Shown here piece after piece: positions 16,630 to 24,828 of a stretch of DNA of 64,000 bases (position 1 is the first letter of the stretch; each line of letters starts with the position of its first letter). This DNA is from Devosia epidermidihirudinis. Its GTDB lineage: Bacteria; Pseudomonadota; Alphaproteobacteria; Rhizobiales; Devosiaceae. Both the position numbers and the translations under genes were made by a program. The stretch is from the NCBI RefSeq assembly GCF_000971295.1, contig NZ_LANJ01000016.1, forward strand, positions 434,001 through 498,000, given 5' to 3'. The notes beneath the pieces are model-generated. The model was not told where the DNA came from and made no database searches. It worked only from the letters and a program-made list of their open reading frames with translations.

Positions 16630-18189
16630 TTGACTACGACCCCCAGCGTTGCCCGTGGCGGCCGCTTCACCATTGCGCTCGTTCCGCTCGATGAGCGCCC
16701 CGTCAATGTCGAGCTGCCCATCGCCATTGCTGCGATCGCCGGCGCCGATCTGGTGCTGCCGCCCGATGAACTGATGCCCGACATTCGTGTGCCGGGCCAA
16801 GCGGACGCCATTGGCGACTGGCTGGCTGAGGTCGCGCCCAAGGTGGACGCCGCCGTTGTCTCGGTCGATACGCTCGCTTTTGGCGGCTTGATCGCCGCAC
16901 GCACCACCGACGATAGCGTGGTCACGGCATTGAGCCGGCTTGATCGCCTGCGCGCCCTCAAGGCAACGGCGCCCGATCTGCCGATTGCCGCTGTCAGCCT
17001 CGTCATGCGCGCCACCAATTCCTACAATCCTCAGGAAGAGCCGCTCTATTGGGCGGAGGTGGGCAAGGAACTCCATCGCCTCGGTGCACTGCATCACCGC
17101 GACTTTCTGGTGCGAGCCAAGGCGCTGGCCGACGATGGCAATGCGGCAGAGCTCCAGGCCCTGCGCGATAGTCTTGATCCCGCTGTGATCGCCGATTTCG
17201 AGCAGCGCCGTCTGCGCAACCATCAGGTCAATTTGGCTATGCTTGGCATGGCCGCTGAGCGCAGTGTTGATCCGCTGCTGATTACCGCTGACGACACCGC
17301 CGAATATGCGGCAGGTTCGCTTGAGCAGGTCTGGCTCGGCCAGTGGATGACCGTGCTGCCCACTGGCGGCGAGGTGCTGATGTATCCCGGCGCCGATGAA
17401 GTGGCTGCCGTGCTCGTCGCGCGCCAGTTGACGTGCCTCTCGGGTGTGGCTGCAACGTTCGCGGTGGCCTGCGCCGAAGACGATGGTCTGGGCCGTATCG
17501 CAAAATATGAAAACAGCTCCATCGAGACCGCGGTCGCTCGCCAGCTCAAGGCCAGCGGCGCGCGTCTCGTGACCGATGATGATGCCGAAGTGCTCGTCAT
17601 CCATGCGCCCGATCCGCACCGCCGCGATTTCGTTCATGATAAGATCAGCTTTGACGAAGTCGACCGCCTCGCTGCCGACAAGACCGCAAAGCTCATTGCG
17701 CGCCTGCTCGGCGAGGGGCGTCGCGTTGCTCTCGCCGATCTGCGCTATGCCAATGGCGGCGATCCGCTCCTGGTCGAGAATCTCATCGCCAATGGCCTGG
17801 CCCTCAAGCTCTCGGCCTATGGCGGCTGGAATACGGCGGGCAATAGCCTGGGCTCCGTGGTGGCAGCTGCCGCTGCCGCCCAGATCGGGCGGGCCATGGG
17901 CACGCTTGATGAAGGTGCTGCACGCCGCATGCTGATCCATCGCCTGCTCGAGGATTACGCCTATCAATCCGTCGCCCGGCCGCAGCTCGAGCGCCGCCTC
18001 GACGCTGACTACAAAACCCGCAAATTCGAAGCTGAGGGGCTCGAAACCAGCATAGAAACCAACATGACGGCCGAACTCACCACGCTCCTCCATACCATCG
18101 CCCCCGGCGCAACCGGGGTCACCAACATTAGCTTCCCCTGGCATCGCAGCTTTGAGATCAACTTTGTTCTGACCGGGGTGTCAGCATGA
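16630..18189 (+). CDS. DUF4127 family protein, function unknown
   Basis: The protein (519 aa) opens with the family hallmark FTIALVPLDERPVN and contains further conserved stretches such as SVDTLAFGGLIAAR, RATNSYNPQEEP, TADDTAEY and LRYANGGDPLL. DUF4127 proteins are cytoplasmic and have no assigned activity that I know of. The start is probably the TTG at 16630, one base after the gntR stop, because homology-like sequence begins about 12 residues later. Its stop overlaps the nanE start (ATGA). Tight coupling to a GlcNAc-type regulator and NanE suggests an enzyme acting on an amino sugar or its derivative. Confidence 0.85.
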   Translation: MTTTPSVARGGRFTIALVPLDERPVNVELPIAIAAIAGADLVLPPDELMPDIRVPGQADAIGDWLAEVAPKVDAAVVSVDTLAFGGLIAARTTDDSVVTALSRLDRLRALKATAPDLPIAAVSLVMRATNSYNPQEEPLYWAEVGKELHRLGALHHRDFLVRAKALADDGNAAELQALRDSLDPAVIADFEQRRLRNHQVNLAMLGMAAERSVDPLLITADDTAEYAAGSLEQVWLGQWMTVLPTGGEVLMYPGADEVAAVLVARQLTCLSGVAATFAVACAEDDGLGRIAKYENSSIETAVARQLKASGARLVTDDDAEVLVIHAPDPHRRDFVHDKISFDEVDRLAADKTAKLIARLLGEGRRVALADLRYANGGDPLLVENLIANGLALKLSAYGGWNTAGNSLGSVVAAAAAAQIGRAMGTLDEGAARRMLIHRLLEDYAYQSVARPQLERRLDADYKTRKFEAEGLETSIETNMTAELTTLLHTIAPGATGVTNISFPWHRSFEINFVLTGVSA

Positions 18190-18860
18190 GCGCTGTTCTT
18201 GATCGCCTCGCGCGCAAACTGATCGTCTCCTCGCAGGCCATGGATCCGCGCAGCCCCTTGCGCACCCCTGAAATCCTCGCGCTGATGGCGCAGGCCGCCG
18301 AACTTGGTGGCGCAGGTGGCTTCCGCGTCAATGGGGTCGACGTCGTCAAGGCGCTGCGCCCCAAAACGGACCTGCCCATTATCGGCATCGTTAAGGATTG
18401 GCGCGAAGGGTTCGATAATTACATCACGACGACGCTTGAGGACGTCGAGGGTCTTTGCGCCGCTGGTGCCGATATGATCGCCATTCAGGCGACCGAAGGC
18501 ACGCGGCCCGGTCCCGATTTTGCCGTTCTGGCCGCCGCCGCCCATGCGCATGGCGTCGCTGTCATGGCCGATATCGCCACGCTCGACGAAGCCGCATCGG
18601 CGGTTGCTGCGGGTGCTGACGTCGTTGCCACCACCATGGTTGGCTATACGCCCTCCACACAGGGTGCTGCGCGTCCACCTTTTGATCTGGTCCGCACGCT
18701 CTGCGCGAGCCTGATCTGCCCGGTCATTGTGGAAGGCGGCGTCTGGACGCCGGAACACGTCGCCGAAAGCTTCGCCTGCGGCGCCCATGCCGTGGTCAGC
18801 GGTTCGGCCGTTACGGCTCCAGACCTGATCACTCAGCGGCTGGTGGCTGCGATCGGTTAA
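18186..18860 (+). CDS. nanE: N-acylglucosamine-6-phosphate 2-epimerase (NanE family)
   Basis: NanE converts N-acetylmannosamine-6-phosphate to N-acetylglucosamine-6-phosphate. This 224-aa TIM barrel keeps the expected residues: Arg47 (GGFRVNGVD), the catalytic lysine Lys70 (PIIGIVK), Asp129 (VMADIATLDE) and Glu183 (VIVEGGVWTPE). It departs from the usual pattern at IAIQATEGTRP (normally IALDAT-x-R-x-RP) and in the residues after Lys70 (KDWREGFDNY). It may therefore act on a modified amino sugar. It shares the gntR-DUF4127 operon and converges on the deacylase gene with a 4-base overlap of ends. Confidence 0.82.
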   Translation: MSAVLDRLARKLIVSSQAMDPRSPLRTPEILALMAQAAELGGAGGFRVNGVDVVKALRPKTDLPIIGIVKDWREGFDNYITTTLEDVEGLCAAGADMIAIQATEGTRPGPDFAVLAAAAHAHGVAVMADIATLDEAASAVAAGADVVATTMVGYTPSTQGAARPPFDLVRTLCASLICPVIVEGGVWTPEHVAESFACGAHAVVSGSAVTAPDLITQRLVAAIG

Positions 18861-20323
18861 AGCGCGCGGGACACAAGACGTCCTGCACGACCGGGTTGAG
18901 ACTGCCCCGGTGCGAAGGTCATGACGCCATTAACCATTACCCAGGCAATGCCCTCGGACTGGATGGTGGGGCGCTCATAAGTAGCCCGGTCCCGGACTGT
19001 ATCGGGGTGGAATGCCACGAGGTCGGCGAACTTGCCCGGCGCCAGCGTACCGCGATTGGTGAGGCCAAAGACCCGGGCGGTCACGCCGGTCATTTTGTGG
19101 ACAGCGATTTCGAGGTCGAACAGGCCGACTTCGCGCGCATAGTGACCCAGCACACGCGGGAAAGTACCCCAGAGCCGTGGGTGCGGATGATCGTCGTGTG
19201 GCAGGCCGTCTGAGCCGATCATCGATAGCGGCGAGCTCAGAACGCGCCGCACATCATCCTCATCCATCTGGAAATAGATCGCGCCCGCCGGCTGCAGCCT
19301 TGCTGCAGTTTCGTCCAGATCGATGCCCCATCCTGCCGCAATATCGGTGAGATAGCGCCCGGTCATCTCAGGGAATGGGCGCGACCATGCGATCATGATG
19401 GGGTAGGTGTCGGTGATCAGATCCGCACGCAGATTGGTTGAGCCGGCGGTATAGGGGTAGACGTCGAAATTGATCTGGTGCTCGTGCGCAGCGGCCTCGA
19501 TTTTCGGCAAGGTTTCAAGCGTGCGCCCCCAGTTCTCGACGCCTGCGCACTTGTGGTGCGAAATCACCAGTGGTGTGCCGGCGCTTTTGGCGGTGGCAAC
19601 GGATTCATCGATGCTGTCTAGCACGTTCTCAAATTCGTTGCGCATATGGGTGGCATAAATCCCGCCATGCCTGGCAACATAGCGCCCCAGTTCTGCAACT
19701 TCGTCCGCGTCGGCACCGGCATTGGTCGGGTAGAACAGGCCCGTTGACCAGCCGACCGCGCCGTTCTCCATGGCCTCGGTCAACATCGCGGCCATATCAG
19801 CAATTTCAGCCGGATTGGCCTTGGCTGTTATGTCATCCATTGTGGCAAGGCGGAGAGCGGAGTGTCCGACAAGGGCAGCCACGTTGAGTGAGGGCCGTGC
19901 CTCGTGCACCGCTGCCGCATAATCGCCAAAGGTCGAGAACTGATAGGCTTCGGCTCCGCCCAGCAGGTTCATCGGTGGCGGTGGGGCGCCCTCAAAACGC
20001 ACCGGCGCGAGCGAAATCCCGCAATTGCCGACAACTACGGTCGTTACCCCCTGGCTGATCTTGGGCACCATGTCGGGCGCGTCGAGCACGATGCGGTCGT
20101 CATGGGTGTGTGCGTCGATAAAACCCGGCGCGAGCGCGAGGCCTGCAAGATCGGCTTCATTCCGTCCGGAACCAGCAGCGATGACGCCGGGTAACTCGAT
20201 GGCGGCAATCTGATCGCCGCGCACGGCGAGGTCGCCTACAAAAGAGGGCGCCCCGGTACCATCGATGATCCGCGCATTGCGGAAGACCCAATCATAGATG
20301 TCGTTCGTGGATTGCACAGACAT
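18857..20323 (-). CDS. N-acyl-D-amino-acid deacylase family amidohydrolase
   Basis: The protein (about 488 aa) has an N-terminal beta-sandwich (FRNARIIDGTGAPSFVGDLAV), the metal motif GFIDAHTHDD, a D-aminoacylase-like VVVGNCGISLAP, ATHMRNE and SDGLPHDDHPHPR, and a return to the sandwich at FGLTNRGTLAPGKFADLV. Family members remove acyl groups from N-acyl-D-amino acids; some act on other N-acyl compounds. Here it follows an RpiR regulator and faces nanE, so D-amino-acid or N-acyl-amino-sugar release from cell-wall material is plausible. A GTG at 20329, overlapping the regulator's stop, is an alternative start. Confidence 0.83.
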   Translation of the reverse strand: MSVQSTNDIYDWVFRNARIIDGTGAPSFVGDLAVRGDQIAAIELPGVIAAGSGRNEADLAGLALAPGFIDAHTHDDRIVLDAPDMVPKISQGVTTVVVGNCGISLAPVRFEGAPPPPMNLLGGAEAYQFSTFGDYAAAVHEARPSLNVAALVGHSALRLATMDDITAKANPAEIADMAAMLTEAMENGAVGWSTGLFYPTNAGADADEVAELGRYVARHGGIYATHMRNEFENVLDSIDESVATAKSAGTPLVISHHKCAGVENWGRTLETLPKIEAAAHEHQINFDVYPYTAGSTNLRADLITDTYPIMIAWSRPFPEMTGRYLTDIAAGWGIDLDETAARLQPAGAIYFQMDEDDVRRVLSSPLSMIGSDGLPHDDHPHPRLWGTFPRVLGHYAREVGLFDLEIAVHKMTGVTARVFGLTNRGTLAPGKFADLVAFHPDTVRDRATYERPTIQSEGIAWVMVNGVMTFAPGQSQPGRAGRLVSRAL

Positions 20324-20325
20324 GA

Positions 20326-21285
20326 TCACTCGTGTGGCTTGATGGTTTTCATCAGGATGGTGGGATCGGTCGAGGGCGTCGCGATGGCGATGCCGATGCT
20401 GGCCACCGTGTACCGGACGCGCCGCAACGTCTCGCGCGCCGCCGGGCCCTTACGGTCGGCAACGCCGGTAGCGATGGTGTCGATGACGCCCATGTGGGCG
20501 TAGCGTGATGGTGTCGGGATCAAAACGTTTTCGTCTTCCCCGATGACGATGGGAATGAGGATATCCGCGCCCTGCGCAATCGGGGTGTCGGGGCGGGTTA
20601 GCGCAATCGTCGTAGCGCCAAACGAGTGGGCAATGTCCACGGCCTCCGCGACGGCCTTGGAGCGTCCGCTGTTGGAGATCGCAATCACCACGTCGCCCTG
20701 TGTCAATGTCGCCGCCGACATGCGCTGCTGGTGGCCGTCGGTATAGGCGGACACCGGTATGCCGATGCGGAACAGGCGGAGCTTGGCGTCTTCGACAAGG
20801 CTCGCCGAGCCGCCGCCCTGACCGTAAATGTCAATGCGGCGCGCATTGGCCAGCGCATCGATGGCACGCCCGACCGCTTCGGTATCGAGGGCGTTGAGGG
20901 TGTCGCGCATGGCGTTCATGGCGCGCGTCATCACCGACTGCGCCAATTGCCCGATATCGTCGGAGAACTGCCGTTCAGGACGAAGATAGGCTGCAGCAAC
21001 GGTGAGCGTCGTCGCCAGCATCACCTTGAATTCTCTGAAAGAGGCGCAGCCGACTGAGCGGCAGAACCGCGTGACGGTCGGCTGGCTAACGCCGGCCAGC
21101 GTCGCCAACTCGGCGATCGTCATGCGTGTTGCCGCGTCATAGTCATTGCGAACGGCCCGCACGACTTGCCGCTCTGCGGGTGACATGTCGTTCTCCACCC
21201 GCTGCATGCGAGACACCACGTCAATCACTTCCGATTGCGTTGCTTTCTTGGGGTGGCTTGCGGCGGTTTTGGCGGCCATCTGCAT
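20326..21285 (-). CDS. RpiR family transcriptional regulator (HTH + SIS domain)
   Basis: The protein (319 aa) has an N-terminal HTH_6 domain (AERQVVRAVRNDY, TIAELATLAGVSQPTVTRFCRSVGC) and a C-terminal SIS phosphosugar-binding domain (about residues 160-290; IDIYGQGGGSASL, VVIAISNSGRSKAVAEA). RpiR/NanR-type regulators respond to phosphosugars such as ManNAc-6-phosphate or GlcN-6-phosphate, which fits the adjacent NanE gene. It is co-transcribed with the deacylase gene (overlapping ends). A palindrome 18 bases upstream is its likely operator. Confidence 0.88.
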   Translation of the reverse strand: MQMAAKTAASHPKKATQSEVIDVVSRMQRVENDMSPAERQVVRAVRNDYDAATRMTIAELATLAGVSQPTVTRFCRSVGCASFREFKVMLATTLTVAAAYLRPERQFSDDIGQLAQSVMTRAMNAMRDTLNALDTEAVGRAIDALANARRIDIYGQGGGSASLVEDAKLRLFRIGIPVSAYTDGHQQRMSAATLTQGDVVIAISNSGRSKAVAEAVDIAHSFGATTIALTRPDTPIAQGADILIPIVIGEDENVLIPTPSRYAHMGVIDTIATGVADRKGPAARETLRRVRYTVASIGIAIATPSTDPTILMKTIKPHE

Positions 21286-21302
21286 CGGTTTCCGTTCGAA
21301 GA

Positions 21303-21321
21303 TGTAAGAAATTTAATTACA
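21303..21321. promoter_or_regulatory. Candidate RpiR operator
   Basis: TGTAA and TTACA arms flank an AT-rich centre (19 bp, AAATTT core), 18 bases upstream of the RpiR start codon. RpiR/HexR-type regulators bind TGTAnT-n-AnTTACA palindromes of this kind. The site also lies between the RpiR operon and the divergent NitT-type importer operon. Confidence 0.5.
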
Positions 21322-21575
21322 GGCATCGGGATTGAATGCAAGCGCTGTCGTCCCTGTTTGGTTGCCTCGTCGTGGTGATCTGGCCTCTGTATGGAGTTTC
21401 ATATGCCGGGAAACCAGCGTAAATGCTGACATTATCACGAAATGCCTAGATCGAGTAATACTAAAGTCCAATCGTTTGGTCTGTGAAATTCTGTTTCAAC
21501 TTTGACAGGGAGTTGGCGTGCCATGACCGAGGAGGGTTGGTGGCGCTTGCCAGTAGAATGCAGGGGAGGGGCAGT

Positions 21576-22370
21576 ATGCTCGCTGCAAGCGGGTCGTCGG
21601 TTGACGCCCAGAATTCAGTCAAGATGACCGTGGATGGAGCTTCAAAGTTCTATCAGACCCGCTCCGGTGGGGTGCATGCGCTCGACGACGTATCGATCAA
21701 GGTGCGAGAAGGCGAGTTCCTTTGTCTGCTGGGGCCCTCGGGCTGCGGTAAGTCGACCTTGCTGTGGTCGATGGCGGGTCTGCATGGGCTGAGCGGCGGA
21801 GAAATCCGGCTGGGCTCGGAAAAGATCACCAAACCGCATCCCGAGATCGCGATGATCTTTCAGGAAGCCAACCTGCTGCCCTGGCGCAATCTGGCGCGCA
21901 ATATCGAGCTCCCCTTCGAAATCAAAAAGCAGGACCCGGACCGCGAGCGCATCAACAAGCTGCTCAAGCGCGTGGGACTTGAAGGCTTCGAAACCAAGTA
22001 TCCGCGCGAGCTGTCGGGCGGCATGCAGCAGCGTGCCTCTATTGTGCGCAGCCTCGCCGTCAATCCATCGGTGCTGCTGATGGATGAGCCCTTTGGCGCG
22101 CTCGATGCGTTCACCCGTGACGAGATGAACCTGCTCATCCAGGAAATCTGGATGGAGACCGGCAAGACCATCATCTTTATCACCCACTCGATCAGCGAGG
22201 CCGTGTTCTTGGCTGACCGGATCGTTGTGATGTCGGCCCGTCCCGGCCGCATCGCCAATATCGTGGATGTGGACCTGCCGCGTCCGCGCCCCGTGAAAAT
22301 TCAGACCACACCGGACTTCCTGGATCGCGTCGAGGCCATCAAGGCCATGATCGACCATCGTCCCAGTTAA
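21576..22370 (+). CDS. NitT/TauT-type ABC transporter ATP-binding protein
   Basis: The ATPase (264 aa) has Walker [10 protein letters not shown] (53-61), the Q-loop [11 protein letters not shown] (typical of SsuB/TauB/NrtD), signature LSGGMQQR, Walker [14 protein letters not shown] and [14 protein letters not shown]. Start chosen at ATG 21576 because AGGGGAGGGG lies directly upstream; longer versions lack a site. It heads an operon with a permease, a binding protein and catabolic enzymes. The NitT/TauT subfamily usually imports nitrate, sulfonates, pyrimidine precursors or aromatic acids, so its pairing with sugar-type dehydrogenases is unusual. Confidence 0.92.
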   Translation: MLAASGSSVDAQNSVKMTVDGASKFYQTRSGGVHALDDVSIKVREGEFLCLLGPSGCGKSTLLWSMAGLHGLSGGEIRLGSEKITKPHPEIAMIFQEANLLPWRNLARNIELPFEIKKQDPDRERINKLLKRVGLEGFETKYPRELSGGMQQRASIVRSLAVNPSVLLMDEPFGALDAFTRDEMNLLIQEIWMETGKTIIFITHSISEAVFLADRIVVMSARPGRIANIVDVDLPRPRPVKIQTTPDFLDRVEAIKAMIDHRPS

Positions 22371-22396
22371 CACAGTCCACGCCAGGAGTATTAGAC

Positions 22397-23245
22397 ATGG
22401 ACAGCGCGTTGCAGGACAAGATCCCGACGTTTGGTGCCAAGGGCCAGAAGGCAGACGTCAGCCTCGGCGGCGGCATGAGTTCGCTGATGAGCGGGCCAAG
22501 CCGGTCGGCCTTCGAGATTTTCATCATCATCATGGTGGCGGTTGTCATTATCGGGGGAACCGAGCTGGCGATCCGCCTGCTTGAAGTGCCGCTCTATATT
22601 TTCCCACCTCCGAGTGCCATCGGCATGGCGCTGGTCACCGAGTGGCCGTTTCTGTGGCCGCATCTGGTGACGACGCTGTGTGAACTGCTGATCGGCTTTT
22701 CCATAGGCGCATCGGTCGGGTTCGTGCTGGCTGCGGTCATCACCCAGTTCCCGTTCGCCGAGAAAATCATCACGCCATACATCCTGCTGCTGGTGACCAC
22801 GCCCATGCTGGCGCTGGTGCCGCTGCTGGTGCTGCGGTTCGGGTTTGGCTGGGAGCCGCGCATCATTGCGGTGGCGCTGGCATCTGGGCCGATGGTGATG
22901 ATCAATTCTGCGACGGGCTTCCGCCGTGTTGACCTCGCCAAGATTGCCCTGGCCCGCTCTTTCGGGGCCTCGACTTTCCAGATCTTCACCAAGATCCGCA
23001 TTCCCATGGCCATGCCCATGATCATGGTTGGCCTGATGGTCGGCTCGATCTTTGGCCTTCTGACCACGGTTGGTGCGGAGATGGTGGGGGGCGCCGAGGG
23101 CCTCGGCAATCGGCTCAACTATTACTCGTCGATGATCCGCATGCCGCAGTTTTTCGCAGTGATCACCCTGCTCGCGGTCATCGGTATCTCGATCTACGTC
23201 ATCTTCTTCCTGATCGGGAAGAAATGGACCAGCTGGGAGTCCTGA
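22397..23245 (+). CDS. NitT/TauT-type ABC transporter permease
   Basis: The protein (282 aa) has about six membrane helices and the permease loop RRVDLAKIALARSFGASTFQ before GLMVGSIFGLLTTVGAEMVGG, typical of SsuC/TauC. A 40-residue cytoplasmic N-terminus precedes the first helix (FEIFIIIMVAVVIIGG). It lies 26 bases after the ATPase gene and forms the membrane channel of the same importer. Confidence 0.9.
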   Translation: MDSALQDKIPTFGAKGQKADVSLGGGMSSLMSGPSRSAFEIFIIIMVAVVIIGGTELAIRLLEVPLYIFPPPSAIGMALVTEWPFLWPHLVTTLCELLIGFSIGASVGFVLAAVITQFPFAEKIITPYILLLVTTPMLALVPLLVLRFGFGWEPRIIAVALASGPMVMINSATGFRRVDLAKIALARSFGASTFQIFTKIRIPMAMPMIMVGLMVGSIFGLLTTVGAEMVGGAEGLGNRLNYYSSMIRMPQFFAVITLLAVIGISIYVIFFLIGKKWTSWES

Positions 23246-23304
23246 CCCCCAGCACCACCCGGCTGAGGGGCCGGGTTCAGAAGAAACATTGGGAGGAGAA
23301 CGCA

Positions 23305-24432
23305 ATGTCCAATTTCTTGACTACTGCTACGATCGGCCGTCGCCGCCTGTTGCAGATTACGTCTGCTGGTATCGCCGTGTCTGCCCTTGGGCTCAACACC
23401 AGCGGCGTCTTTGCGCAGGGGCAAGCCGTCCGCTGGGTGTCGCCCCGCGGCACACTCGAAGTGGTCGATGACTTCGCCTATTGGGTGGCCAAGCGCATGG
23501 GCTATTTCGATGACGTCGAAACCGTCATCGAAGCCGGTCCGCAGGATGGCACCGCAACGGTCAAGCTGGTCGATCAGAACCAGTCCGATTTCGGCTATCC
23601 ATCCCCCGGCGTGCTCTCGCTTGGTCTGGAGCAGGGCATGAAGCTCACGTCGGCCTTCCACATCATGGCTGGTGACGTGTTCGACTTTGCCTTCCAGAAG
23701 GGCAAAGCTCCGGCCGATCTCAAGGGCATGGAAGGCATGACGGTCGTGCTGGGTTCTGCCGGTTGGCAGTCCATTGCTGACCCGATGCTGGCCGCTGCCG
23801 GTGTCGACATCAGCACCATCAAATATGTGGAAGTCAGCGCCTGGGGCCAGGCCCTCGCGCAGGGTCAGGCCGATGCGGCTCTCACCTGGGAAGGCTTGCG
23901 CGCCCAGTGGCGCGGCCAGGGCTTCGACTTCGACTATCTGCTCGGCAAGAACGCCTCGGTGTTCCCTGCCAACAGCTTTGTCGTGCGGAGCGCCGACCTC
24001 GAAGACCCGGCCAAGGTTGACCTGTACACCCGCTATCTGCGCGGCTGGGCGCGTGGTCTGGAATTCGGCTGGCTGAACCCTGCCGCCGCAACACAGATTG
24101 CCATGGAAGAGTTCCCCGGCCTTGCGACCCAGATGGACCCTGCCGCAGCGGTTGAATCGCTGATGCAGCAAAGCGCGCTGATGCACGCCCATTGGGATCG
24201 TCGCGGCAAGTGGGGCTTCCATCTGCAGGACAGCTGGCAGGCCTATTTCGATGCGATCCACAAGATCGGTCAGGTCTCTCAGGCGTTCGATGCGTCCAAG
24301 GTCACGACCAACATGCTGATCGATGGCGCCAATGATTTTGACCATGCCAAGGTCAAAGCCGATGCCGAAGCTTTCGTGCTGTCTGCAGACTATGCAGCCG
24401 TCGACGTACCGGCCATCGAAGCGACCATCTGA
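23305..24432 (+). CDS. ABC transporter substrate-binding protein, Tat-type signal
   Basis: The protein (375 aa from this ATG) has a twin-arginine-like signal (IGRRRLLQITSAG, then a mild hydrophobic stretch and cleavage near VFAQ) and the SsuA/THI5/NMT1-like fold (WVAKRMGYFDDVETVIEAGPQDGT, QSDFGYPSPGVLSLGLEQG). A GGGAGGAG site lies just upstream, which decides the start over an earlier in-frame ATG inside the permease gene. Tat export implies folding in the cytoplasm before secretion, perhaps with a cofactor or for quality control. The ligand is unknown. Confidence 0.88.
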   Translation: MSNFLTTATIGRRRLLQITSAGIAVSALGLNTSGVFAQGQAVRWVSPRGTLEVVDDFAYWVAKRMGYFDDVETVIEAGPQDGTATVKLVDQNQSDFGYPSPGVLSLGLEQGMKLTSAFHIMAGDVFDFAFQKGKAPADLKGMEGMTVVLGSAGWQSIADPMLAAAGVDISTIKYVEVSAWGQALAQGQADAALTWEGLRAQWRGQGFDFDYLLGKNASVFPANSFVVRSADLEDPAKVDLYTRYLRGWARGLEFGWLNPAAATQIAMEEFPGLATQMDPAAAVESLMQQSALMHAHWDRRGKWGFHLQDSWQAYFDAIHKIGQVSQAFDASKVTTNMLIDGANDFDHAKVKADAEAFVLSADYAAVDVPAIEATI

Positions 24433-24441
24433 TCCTTCAGG

Positions 24442-24459
24442 CGGGGGCTTCGGCCCCCG
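24442..24459 (+). terminator. TTCG-capped hairpin after the binding-protein gene
   Basis: CGGGGGC-TTCG-GCCCCCG, a 7-bp GC stem with a stable tetraloop, 9 bases after the stop codon. No T-run follows, so it is more likely an mRNA-stabilising or partial-termination element that raises binding-protein expression above that of the downstream enzymes. Confidence 0.5.
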
Positions 24460-24489
24460 TCACTTCTCATTGCATTGCGGGAGCAGACC

Positions 24490-24828
24490 GTGTTCGAATT
24501 CGATCACGTGGGCATCACCACGACCACAAAACAGCCCGAGGAAGACTGGGTTGAACAGTCCCGGATCTGGGTCACCAATCCTCGAAACCACCCCCAGCAC
24601 ATCGAGTTTCTGCGCTATGCGCCCGATAGTGGCGTGCCGGCTCTCGTGCGTGACAATCCTCACGTGGCCTACCGCGTCGACGATCTTGCTGCGCGGGTCG
24701 CAGAGGCCGACGAGGTGCTGATCGCACCCTTCGCGGTCGGTGACTTTCTCGAGGTCGCCTTTGTGCTCAAGCACGGCGCGGTGTTCGAATACATGCATTA
24801 CCTCAAAGACGGCTGGTTCGGACAATGA
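24490..24828 (+). CDS. VOC-fold protein with four metal ligands, 112 aa
   Basis: A small vicinal-oxygen-chelate protein. The four expected metal positions are present as H-E-H-E: FDHVGIT, HIEFLRY, PHVAYRV and VFEYMHY. Such enzymes include epimerases, isomerases, dioxygenases and glyoxalases acting on vicinal oxygens, for example enediol sugars. GTG at 24490 has GGGAG 6 bases upstream. The stop overlaps the next start (ATGA), so it works with the 393-aa protein. The substrate is unknown. Confidence 0.7.
   Translation: MFEFDHVGITTTTKQPEEDWVEQSRIWVTNPRNHPQHIEFLRYAPDSGVPALVRDNPHVAYRVDDLAARVAEADEVLIAPFAVGDFLEVAFVLKHGAVFEYMHYLKDGWFGQ

Noticed and set aside
16600-18144. A 514-codon open frame on the minus strand opposite DUF4127
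   Set aside because: The plus-strand frame has family hallmarks and overlapping neighbours; the antisense frame has none.
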